Positions 1-4,842 of a stretch of 7,840 nucleotides of DNA are shown here, one piece after another; within the stretch, counting starts at the first letter, position 1, and the number at the start of each line of letters is the position of its first letter. The stretch is from Blastocatellia bacterium (GTDB lineage Bacteria > Acidobacteriota > Blastocatellia > Chloracidobacteriales > JADJPF01). The notes under the pieces were generated by a model. That model was not told the origin of the DNA, searched no databases, and saw nothing but the letters and a program-made list of their open reading frames with translations. The position numbers and the translations under genes are program-made. Location: NCBI GenBank assembly GCA_016789295.1, contig JAEUQL010000076.1, forward strand, positions 3,435 through 11,274, in the 5' to 3' direction.

Positions 1-1
1 A

Positions 2-703
2 CTCAGTATGCAACGCCTGCTCGAAGCCGAAACACGAGCTTATGTAGCTACAAAGCGACAGGCTGAAATGATAGGTGTTTCTCAAGAAGTAGTAGTCAAG
101 ATCAAAAACAACGTTGACTCCAAACTCGAAGAATGGGGCTATTCAATTCATGACCTACGTTATAATGACATACGCTTTGATGACATGATCATGAAATCGA
201 TGGCTAGAGTGGTAGCTTCATTAAATGAGCGAGATGCAGCAGAGAACGAAGGTCAGGCACTTCTGATAAGAAAGACTAAAGAAGCAGAAGCCAACGGAGC
301 TTTCATTAAAATAAATGCTGAGGCAGAACGAGAAGCTTGGAGGCTTCGCGGTCAAGGATTGGCACAGTTTCGTGCAGAGGTAGCAAAAGGTATTCACGTA
401 GCAGTTGAAGAGCTACAACAGTCAGGTATAGATCCAAACTATCTGCTGTTTTTTATGTATACCGAAACTATCAAGCACGTAGCCGAAAACGCTCGTGCTG
501 GCCACACGATATTTGTTAGCACTAGCCCAACAGCTCCTCGTGATTTGATGGAGCAGATGGCAGGTTTTTACAAAACCAACAACATAAACATTCCAGAAAG
601 TGAAAAACCAACCCCTGTTGTCACTCCAACCCCTGTTACTACATCTACTGCCACTCCCTTGACCCCTCCAGTTCAAACACCAGTTCCTATTCCCAGGAAG
701 TAG
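2..703 (+). CDS. SPFH/band-7 (prohibitin/stomatin-like) protein, C-terminal part
   Basis: The reading frame is open to the left edge, so the N-terminus (usually a membrane anchor plus the start of the SPFH domain) lies outside the window; the first ATG, at base 8, is probably internal. Counting from that Met, residues 1-75 look like the second half of an SPFH domain (AYVATKRQAEMIGVSQEVVV, then a segment ending RVVASLNERDAAE). Residues 75-165 are the Ala/Glu-rich helical, coiled-coil region typical of the family, with AEAEREAWRLRGQGLAQFRA and a MYTETIKHVAE segment like those of stomatin and flotillin-type proteins. Residues 200-231 are a Pro/Thr-rich low-complexity tail. Such proteins form membrane-associated ring or scaffold oligomers that organise membrane domains or proteases. 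No neighbour suggests a specific partner. The family call is firm; the exact subfamily is not. Confidence 0.85.
   Translation, partial: LSMQRLLEAETRAYVATKRQAEMIGVSQEVVVKIKNNVDSKLEEWGYSIHDLRYNDIRFDDMIMKSMARVVASLNERDAAENEGQALLIRKTKEAEANGAFIKINAEAEREAWRLRGQGLAQFRAEVAKGIHVAVEELQQSGIDPNYLLFFMYTETIKHVAENARAGHTIFVSTSPTAPRDLMEQMAGFYKTNNINIPESEKPTPVVTPTPVTTSTATPLTPPVQTPVPIPRK
608..643 (+). repeat. 18-base tandem repeat in the SPFH protein tail
   Basis: Two adjacent 18-base units share their first 12 bases (CCAACCCCTGTT) and then diverge. They encode successive Pro-Thr-Pro-Val segments in the Pro/Thr-rich C-terminal tail. This is probably a local slippage duplication that lengthened a flexible linker. 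Confidence 0.6.
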
Positions 704-726
704 TCTTTGCAGGAAGTTATAAAAGT

Positions 727-762
727 TAGAGCTTTATCGGCGAGATGAAAGCTCTACTTTTT
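727..762. terminator. Hairpin terminator between convergent genes
   Basis: A 9-bp perfect stem pairs TAGAGCTTT (727-735) with AAAGCTCTA (748-756) around a 12-base loop. On the plus strand it is followed by CTTTTT and further T-rich sequence, so it should end transcription of the SPFH gene. On the minus strand it is followed by a shorter ACTTTT stretch, so it may also end the sigma-factor operon; the stop codon of that operon's last gene (754-756) lies inside the stem. Confidence 0.7.
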
Positions 763-1059
763 AGTCTTTTCTTTAGATTCTTCTAGTGATTCTACTGCCA
801 GCAGAACACGTCCAATGCATCTGTTGATATACGCTCCAAGCGTGAACAATCCTACTCCAATGATTGAATATGTAGCTATCGTGCATAGTAGAAGTAAAAT
901 GTGAGTTTTGTTGCTAAAGTCAGCCAGCTTCAAAAAGCCTAACAGAAAAAAGCTTTCTACAACTGCAACTCCACAAATCCCCCAAAAGAATATTTTTTGA
1001 CTTTTTTCTATTTGGGAAAGTGCAGCACCACGTACTTTGTCAAGGTTTAAGCTATTCAT
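754..1059 (-). CDS. Small two-span membrane protein, third gene of the sigma-factor operon
   Basis: A 101-residue protein of no family I can name with certainty. Residues 1-22 are a mildly basic amphipathic N-terminus (LDKVRGAALSQIEKSQK). Residues 23-45 (FFWGICGVAVVESFFLLGFL) and about 53-78 (ILLLLCTIATYSIIGVGLFT) are strong membrane spans separated by a short loop, and the C-terminus is charged (ESLEESKEKTKK). Both ends are probably cytoplasmic. A GTG six bases further upstream (1065) would add two residues, but its G is part of the AAAGGGGGG ribosome site, so the ATG at 1059 is chosen. The gene starts 12 bases after the stop of the 44-residue gene and is therefore co-transcribed with it and the sigma factor. 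Position suggests a role in sensing or in holding the sigma factor, but no anti-sigma motif is visible. Confidence 0.8.
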   Translation of the reverse strand: MNSLNLDKVRGAALSQIEKSQKIFFWGICGVAVVESFFLLGFLKLADFSNKTHILLLLCTIATYSIIGVGLFTLGAYINRCIGRVLLAVESLEESKEKTKK

Positions 1060-1064
1060 ATCCA

Positions 1065-1073
1065 CCCCCCTTT
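1065..1073 (-). promoter_or_regulatory. Ribosome binding site that fixes the start of the 101-residue gene
   Basis: On the minus strand AAAGGGGGG lies five bases before the ATG at 1059 and overlaps the stop codon of the upstream 44-residue gene (TAA at 1074-1072). The alternative GTG start would begin inside this G run, leaving it no ribosome site. Confidence 0.7.
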
Positions 1074-1206
1074 AAAACTTTCCATAAAGATAAAGCAGCA
1101 TTACTATAATCTCTACTATGGCAAATGTAAGCAGTGCAATTTTTTGATTCTTGCTCATCTGCCACTTTGGCTCGTCTGCTTTCTTTAAATCTTTTTGGTT
1201 ACTCAT
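1072..1206 (-). CDS. 44-residue single-span membrane protein, second gene of the sigma-factor operon
   Basis: A short ORF from ATG at 1206 to TAA at 1072-1074, preceded by a good Shine-Dalgarno site (AAAAGGAG, about eight bases from the ATG). The protein has a hydrophilic, charged N-terminal half (MSNQKDLKKADEPKWQMSKN) and one predicted membrane span at residues 23-41 (IALLTFAIVEIIVMLLYLY), ending GKF. It starts 16 bases after the stop of the sigma factor and is followed 12 bases later by the 101-residue membrane protein, so it sits in the middle of one operon. The clean ribosome site, tight spacing and amphipathic layout make a real gene likely despite the length. It has no zinc anti-sigma motif (His-x3-Cys-x2-Cys). 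Function unknown; a membrane tether or mini-regulator for the sigma factor is possible but only an inference. Confidence 0.72.
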   Translation of the reverse strand: MSNQKDLKKADEPKWQMSKNQKIALLTFAIVEIIVMLLYLYGKF

Positions 1207-1222
1207 AAGCTAAGCTCCTTTT

Positions 1223-1756
1223 CTATGTTTGGATGGATTTACGCAAAATCGACAACCCATAAGATAGTCTTGATTTGACTGTTCCTATGTTGATACCTAA
1301 CACGTCTGCTACTTCTTCAAGAGTCATTTCGTGTAAATAGTGTAGCACTATTACAGCTCGACTGGCAGCCGATATATTTTTGATCAATTCTGGTAGACGA
1401 GCCTGTATCTCTGGTTGAAATTCTACGGTTGTTTCTGGCTGAACTATCTCTTCCATTATTGCTTCATCACGAATCTGTTCGTTCCACTCTTTCTCACGTT
1501 TTAAGTGCTTAAATGCAAGCCTGCTGGCAATACGGTAGACCCAAGGACGAAAAAGCTTCGGCTCGCGTAGCCAATAGAGCTTACGATATATAGTGATAAA
1601 GACCTCTTGTAGAACGTCTTCTGATAGAGAACTGTCTCCAACCAGGCTACAAATGTAGTAGTAGATGGGTTCTTGAATGAGCTTGAAAAGTTCGTCGAGC
1701 GAGTCACGGTCTCCCGACTGAGCCTTCAGAACTAACCAGAACTCTCTCTTCTCCAT
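1223..1756 (-). CDS. ECF-type RNA polymerase sigma factor (sigma-70 family)
   Basis: A 177-residue protein with the two-domain layout of ECF sigma factors. Region 2 covers about residues 19-88, with the core-binding DVLQEVFITIYRKL segment (47-60) and the -10-reading FRPWVYRIASRLAFKHLKR segment (69-87). An acidic linker follows (about 95-117). Region 4 covers about 118-173, with a helix-turn-helix (LEEVADVLGINIGTVKSRLS, 146-165) that would read the -35 element. The ATG at 1756 has a strong GGAGGG site five bases upstream. It directs RNA polymerase to a regulon not visible here. It is the first gene of an operon with two small membrane proteins, where a membrane anti-sigma factor would normally be expected. 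It is transcribed divergently from hxpB. The ECF group cannot be assigned by eye. Confidence 0.95.
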   Translation of the reverse strand: MEKREFWLVLKAQSGDRDSLDELFKLIQEPIYYYICSLVGDSSLSEDVLQEVFITIYRKLYWLREPKLFRPWVYRIASRLAFKHLKREKEWNEQIRDEAIMEEIVQPETTVEFQPEIQARLPELIKNISAASRAVIVLHYLHEMTLEEVADVLGINIGTVKSRLSYGLSILRKSIQT

Positions 1757-1920
1757 CTCTACCCTCCGACTATAAAGAGCCTTTTAGCAGATATAGTGTT
1801 CGAAAAAGATCTTCCAAAGTAGAAAGTAGAGTTTCCAGGTTATGCAAGAACTTGGTGCAATCTCTACAACAAGTATTGTAAAACTCTCTTTTTCCAAAAC
1901 TAGTAGACAGAGAGTAAGTA
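1757..1920. promoter_or_regulatory. Divergent intergenic region with a weak hxpB promoter candidate
   Basis: These 164 bases should hold promoters for both the sigma-factor operon and hxpB. For hxpB the best candidate is TTGGTG (1852-1857), a 16-base spacer, then TATTGT (1874-1879), about 40 bases before the ATG; both boxes are only partial matches to consensus. On the minus strand no convincing ECF autoregulatory promoter (GGAAC-type -35 with CGTC-type -10 at the right spacing) or housekeeping promoter stands out. The hxpB ribosome site is weak (AGAGAG region about 8 bases before the ATG). Confidence 0.3.
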
Positions 1921-2577
1921 ATGACAAAAGCAATTATTTTCGATATGGATGGGCTTCTGATAGATTCTGAGCCACTTTGGCACGAAGCCGAAATGTTTGC
2001 ATTTCCACAAGCTGGTATAGAGCTTACACGCGAAAACTGCCTGGAAACTACTGGCCTCAGAGTCGATGCTGTAGTCGATTACTGGTATCAACGCCGTCCG
2101 TGGAAGAGTCCTTCAAAGAAACATATAGAAGAAGCTATTATCAATAAAGTTGTTGAACTTGTGTTAGCAAAAGGCGAAAAGAAGGAAGGCGTAGACTATG
2201 TGACAGACTATGTTGCTAGCCTACCAGTCAAAATAGCCCTTGCTTCCTCATCTCCATACAGGATTATTAGATCAGTAGTAGAGAAATTTCAGCTTTCTAG
2301 TTACTTTCACCAGATCTGCTCTGCAGAAGAGGAGGAGTATGGCAAACCTCATCCAGGAGTATACATTACTACAGCAAAACGACTTGATGTAAAAACTGAA
2401 AACTGTCTAGCTGTAGAAGATTCTATTACAGGAGTAATAGCAGCAAAGGCTGCAAGTATGCAGTGTATAGCTGTGCCTGAGGAAGCATGGAAGAATGACA
2501 AAAGGTTTGCCATAGCCGATCTAGTCCTTAACTCATTGCTAGATTTTAATGAAGAGGTTTGGAATAAGATAGGCTAG
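1921..2577 (+). CDS. hxpB: HAD-superfamily sugar-phosphate phosphatase, HxpB/YniC type
   Basis: A 218-residue haloacid dehalogenase hydrolase that resembles E. coli YniC (HxpB, hexitol and 2-deoxyglucose-6-phosphate phosphatase) along its whole length. The similarity includes the opening FDMDGLLIDSEPLW, the cap-domain TTGLRVDAVVDYWYQRRPW and the late NDKRFAIADLVLNSL. HAD motifs are complete: nucleophile D8 and acid/base D10 in DMDG, motif II S109/S110 (LASSSP), motif III K142 (GKPHP), and motif IV E166/D167 (VEDS), which with D8 and D10 bind magnesium. The cap lies at about residues 16-85. It is cytoplasmic and should remove phosphate from hexose or hexitol phosphates, a detoxification or house-cleaning role; the true substrate is inferred. 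The start fits the family N-terminus. It is followed by the transposon remnant, with no obvious terminator. Confidence 0.9.
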   Translation: MTKAIIFDMDGLLIDSEPLWHEAEMFAFPQAGIELTRENCLETTGLRVDAVVDYWYQRRPWKSPSKKHIEEAIINKVVELVLAKGEKKEGVDYVTDYVASLPVKIALASSSPYRIIRSVVEKFQLSSYFHQICSAEEEEYGKPHPGVYITTAKRLDVKTENCLAVEDSITGVIAAKAASMQCIAVPEEAWKNDKRFAIADLVLNSLLDFNEEVWNKIG

Positions 2578-2594
2578 ATCTATCTCCCATCTTC

Positions 2595-2673
2595 GCGCCA
2601 CAGTGCTCCAACCATAGCTGAACGAAGAGAAGCTTGGTAGGTGGTGAAGTGGCGCATCGTCCGTAAGGACGAT
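2595..2673. repeat. Two back-to-back hairpins, probable left end of the IS605-type element
   Basis: The first is a long imperfect hairpin: GCGCCAC (2595-2601) pairs with GTGGCGC (2649-2655), and inside it CC-A-ACCA (2608-2614) pairs with TGGT-A-GG (2635-2641), capped by AGCT/AGCT (2616-2619 with 2631-2634). The second is a perfect 7-bp stem, ATCGTCC (2656-2662) with GGACGAT (2667-2673), closed by a GTAA loop. It starts at the very next base. Neither is followed by a T-run on either strand, so they are not ordinary terminators. The GTAA loop recalls the GTTA loop of the right-end hairpin, which supports recognition sites for the TnpA transposase; the assignment remains tentative. Confidence 0.5.
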
Positions 2674-2726
2674 AATCTTGGCTCAGGCTTGGCAGCGTAT
2701 ATTTGTTGAACGAAAAAGGCGGGTTG

Positions 2727-2919
2727 TCAATCAATGCCATTTTGTTGTTCAATGTACTGCTTGATAATTTCCAAAAGGGTTCCACCACAAGTCAAAATAC
2801 AATAAGTTCTGCTCCACAGGGTTGGGATAAGTTTTGTTAAGCTCTTTAACGAAATCTCTGCGAATTAAACGAGATGAGAGGGTTTTAAGATTATTGACAA
2901 AGCTTGAGAGTTGTACTTT
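2727..2919 (-). pseudogene. tnpA: tnpA remnant: IS200/IS605 Y1 (HUH) transposase, C-terminal fragment, frameshifted
   Basis: Two minus-strand frames together give the C-terminal third of an IS200-type TnpA. The upstream frame (about 2919-2830) reads SSFVNNLKTLSSRLIRRDF, the usual helix before the last strands. After a frameshift at about 2820-2830 a second frame reads TLWSRTYCILTCGG, then EIIKQYIEQQ, ending at a TGA (2727-2729). The tyrosine of the YIEQQ motif (codon 2754-2756) matches the catalytic tyrosine of the family. The HUH metal-binding histidines and everything N-terminal are missing, so the protein cannot work. Full-length TnpA is about 130-155 residues; roughly 60 remain here. The family call rests on motif recognition in both frames. 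Confidence 0.78.
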
Positions 2920-3270
2920 AGTACTGCTCCAGCAAAATTCCTTTCCACCCTTCAATATAAAGCAGCAGAAGCTAATGGCGAATGGCGGGAAGTACCAACC
3001 CAGAAAGTCAAACCATCACAAACTTGTAGCAATTGTGGTGCTCAAGCAAAGAAAAAACTCAGCCAGCACCATCACCATTGTCAAGTGTGTGGCTATGAAA
3101 TGGGAAGAGATAAAAATGCTGCCCGCAGTATGCTCAATTGGGCACTCACAGGTAGTGTCACCGGTAAGGAACTTGCCGGTAAGTGTGGAGTGGGCAGCAC
3201 TGGTTTTAGTCGTGAGATTAAAACCAAACTGCCTGCTACGAAGCACGAAACTCCATCTATAGTGCGTTAG
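2920..3270 (+). pseudogene. tnpB: tnpB remnant: RNA-guided nuclease TnpB, C-terminal zinc ribbon and last RuvC motif only
   Basis: An open frame from about 2911 to TAG at 3268-3270 encodes only the last ~115 residues of a TnpB protein (full length about 370-420). It contains APAKFLSTLQYKAAEANGEW, then EVPTQKVKPSQTC leading into the four-cysteine zinc ribbon (CSNC and CQVC, an insertion of His-rich sequence between them). The RuvC-III aspartate follows in GRDKNAAR. RuvC-I, RuvC-II and the recognition lobe are missing, so it cannot cut DNA. The nominal TTG start at 2911 lies at the deletion junction with tnpA and is unlikely to be a real start. The ETPSIVR tail and stop codon run into the right-end hairpin, as usual for tnpB. 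Confidence 0.88.
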
Positions 3271-3290
3271 CACTTTGATGGAGTAGTTCA
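3192..3290 (+). ncRNA. Possible TnpB omega-RNA (right-end guide RNA) scaffold
   Basis: In IS200/IS605 elements the guide RNA (omega-RNA) comes from the 3' end of tnpB and the right end, and its guide is the flanking DNA. Here two strong stem-loops lie in that position. The first pairs GGCAG (3193-3197) with CTGCC (3229-3233) and, inside, TGGTTTTA (3201-3208) with TAAAACCA (3219-3226). The second is the right-end hairpin at 3250-3284. The scaffold would end at about 3290 and the guide would begin at 3291. The structures are visible; expression and function are inference, since the local tnpB is dead. Confidence 0.4.
3250..3284 (+). repeat. Right-end subterminal hairpin of the IS605-type element
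   Basis: ACTCCATC (3250-3257) pairs with GATGGAGT (3277-3284), and inside this AGTGC (3261-3265) pairs with GCACT (3270-3274) around a GTTA loop. The two stems are separated by a small internal loop (TAT against TT). The stop codon of the tnpB remnant is inside the hairpin. This irregular two-part hairpin is what TnpA binds at the right end of the family; the element probably ends six bases later, at 3290. Confidence 0.75.
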
Positions 3291-3303
3291 TTGGATATAC
3301 TTT

Positions 3304-4101
3304 ATGCCTTATATTTCTGCAAATAGTACAGAGCTTTTTTATACTGAATTTGGGGACTCACAAAACCCCACAATAGTCTTTACTCACAGTCTTTTATGTG
3401 ATGGTGAAATGTTTAACGACCTAATAGAGAGACTCTCTTCCCAATTCCACATAATCAACATAGATCAACACGGACACGGAGAGAGCGGCTATCCTGAAGC
3501 CTTCAGCCTAGAAGATATGGTGGCTGACTATATAAAAGTACTAGATCAGCTTGGCCTCAACTTGGTTCATTGGGCGGGTCTTTCAATGGGCGGAATGGTA
3601 GGGATGCGTCTAGCTCTTGCATACCCACATAGGATCAAATCACTAATTTTGATGAATACCTCGGCACAAACACCAAAAGAGGAGCATCTTGAAAACCAAC
3701 TTGCACTTGCTAATGCTATACGTGAAGGCTCTGCAGCAAGTGTAGTCGATGCAATACTGCCTTTCTTCTTCTGCCAAACTACCTACTACCATCAACCAGA
3801 CCTTGTAGATAAATACAGAAGAAAGTTTAGCAGTTACAGAAATACCGAAGGAATCTACCAAGCAGCAATGGCAGTCTTCTACAGAAGCGACATTTCAGAA
3901 AAGATAAGAGAGATAAAACTCCCTACTCTAGTAATAGTTGGACAGGAAGACGTGGCAACTCCTGTCGAAGAATCAGAGTTTATAGTGAGTAGAATAGATG
4001 GTGCAGTACTCAAAGTTCTTGAAAACACTGGTCATATGTCAGCTACAGAAAAACCCGAAGAAGTCGCTGCTATTATAGAAAGATTTTTCAACTCCAACTG
4101 A
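3304..4101 (+). CDS. Alpha/beta-fold hydrolase
   Basis: A 265-residue, probably cytoplasmic enzyme with no signal peptide. The catalytic triad is visible: nucleophile S94 in the GLSMGG elbow, D216 in VGQEDVATP, and H244 in NTGHMS. H28-S29 (FTHSLL) stands at the oxyanion-hole position, where HG is more usual. A cap region lies at about residues 125-195. The layout and length resemble 3-oxoadipate enol-lactonase (PcaD) and related esterases, but no neighbouring gene supports aromatic degradation, so the substrate is unknown. The ATG fits the family N-terminus (residues 11-13 LFY and 15-18 EFGD align with typical starts). Only a weak GGAT precedes it, and the transposon right end is 13 bases upstream, so its original promoter may have been displaced. 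It is followed six bases later by the zinc-ribbon membrane protein. Confidence 0.9.
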   Translation: MPYISANSTELFYTEFGDSQNPTIVFTHSLLCDGEMFNDLIERLSSQFHIINIDQHGHGESGYPEAFSLEDMVADYIKVLDQLGLNLVHWAGLSMGGMVGMRLALAYPHRIKSLILMNTSAQTPKEEHLENQLALANAIREGSAASVVDAILPFFFCQTTYYHQPDLVDKYRRKFSSYRNTEGIYQAAMAVFYRSDISEKIREIKLPTLVIVGQEDVATPVEESEFIVSRIDGAVLKVLENTGHMSATEKPEEVAAIIERFFNSN

Positions 4102-4107
4102 TTTGCA

Positions 4108-4842
4108 ATGGAACCAAAACTGACTCTAAAAATCGAATACCTATCAAAAAGGTGCGAAGTCTGCCACCAAGCCGATCAGTTTGATCCGATAACGAATTTT
4201 TGCAAAAGGTGCTCGGCTTCACTTGCAAAAGAGCAGAAAGAGCAGTTGGAGTTTCCTGCAGTAGTTAGACAGTACAATATGGCGTTTGGCTTCAACAGTG
4301 AAAAAGAGAGGATATATACAAATCCTATAGTTGAAGAATGGATGCCAGGAGAAAGGATAAAGCTTGTTAAGAAAGAAGCTCCGAAATTTTCTTTATGTCT
4401 ATTTGGAGCTTCTATAATAGCTTCCATCTGTTTTTTGCCTATTTATGCAAGTATATCAATGGCTTTTGGTTTAAGTAACAGTGCTATTTTCCTGATAGGT
4501 AGTACATTTGCTTTAACTTTTGCATTTGTAGCCTTCTGCCTTTCAGAACGTCGTAAAGAGATAGTATTAGATTGGCCAAGGGCTACTTTGACCCAAACCT
4601 CTTACAGGCTACTTAAAAGCTGCAAGCAGTATCAACTAGAAAGCCTTCTTAGGATAGAAATAGTTCAACCTCAAGCAACTACATATCAGCTCTCTTTTGT
4701 CTTTCCACAATCAAAACTTAGTTTTGCAGGTAGCGACAAGTCTGATATGGCAATACTGCAAAATTTTGCAGAGCTTATGGCACAAATTCTGTTAGTACCA
4801 TTGACTATAAATACGCAAACTATTTTCCTGCCAGAGCGATAA
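4108..4842 (+). CDS. Unknown protein with N-terminal zinc-ribbon-like motif and two membrane spans
   Basis: A 244-residue protein I do not recognise. Near the N-terminus are two CxxC pairs (C16/C19 in CEVC and C32/C35 in CKRC) 12 residues apart, resembling a small zinc ribbon. A soluble segment follows to about residue 92. Two membrane spans come next, about 94-117 (FSLCLFGASIIASICFLPIY) and 124-145 (SAIFLIGSTFALTFAFVAFC), joined by a short loop, then ERRKE and a soluble C-terminal domain of about 95 residues rich in predicted strands. The start lies six bases after the hydrolase stop with no clear ribosome site, which suggests translational coupling; the cysteine pairs just downstream support this start. 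Both soluble parts are probably cytoplasmic. The last 23 bases overlap the end of the convergent kinase gene. Function unknown. Confidence 0.82.
   Translation: MEPKLTLKIEYLSKRCEVCHQADQFDPITNFCKRCSASLAKEQKEQLEFPAVVRQYNMAFGFNSEKERIYTNPIVEEWMPGERIKLVKKEAPKFSLCLFGASIIASICFLPIYASISMAFGLSNSAIFLIGSTFALTFAFVAFCLSERRKEIVLDWPRATLTQTSYRLLKSCKQYQLESLLRIEIVQPQATTYQLSFVFPQSKLSFAGSDKSDMAILQNFAELMAQILLVPLTINTQTIFLPER

Larger units (their letters stand above)
2595..3290. mobile_element. Decayed IS200/IS605-family element (IS605 layout, internally deleted)
   Basis: A remnant with divergent tnpA (minus strand, left) and tnpB (plus strand, right) fragments, the gene order of IS605-type elements. Only the 3' ends of both genes remain and they meet at about 2920, so one internal deletion probably removed both 5' ends. 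The right end is well defined by the hairpin at 3250-3284 followed by AGTTCA (to about 3290). The left end is uncertain: structured sequence lies at 2595-2673, and the true end could be anywhere in or near it. Neither transposase can be functional. These elements move as single strands without target duplication, so none is expected. The intergenic stretch from the hxpB stop (2578) to 2594 holds nothing recognisable. Confidence 0.75.

Noticed and set aside
2656..2673. Rho-independent terminator for hxpB.
   Set aside because: The stem is strong but no T-run follows on either strand.
2546..2788. Minus-strand open frame of about 80 residues across the hxpB end and the left of the element.
   Set aside because: It is out of frame with the TnpA motifs, has no ribosome site and covers the hairpin region; it looks like a chance frame.
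3161..3183. CCGGTAAG direct repeat as part of a CRISPR-like array.
   Set aside because: Only two eight-base copies seven bases apart inside the tnpB remnant; no regular array of repeats and spacers exists anywhere in the window.
2834..3262. Long plus-strand open frame overlapping the transposon remnant in another frame.
   Set aside because: Its translation has no coherent domain, and the overlapping frame carries the clear TnpB zinc ribbon.
2920..3270. A TldR-like domesticated, nuclease-dead TnpB repressor.
   Set aside because: Those proteins keep a near full-length RNA- and DNA-binding body; here only the C-terminal zinc ribbon region remains, with no sensible start.
3274..3301. Promoter-like pair TTGATG (3275-3280) and TATACT (3296-3301) before the hydrolase.
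   Set aside because: The -10-like box ends two bases before the ATG, so transcription would begin inside the coding region; the spacer is also short (15 bases).
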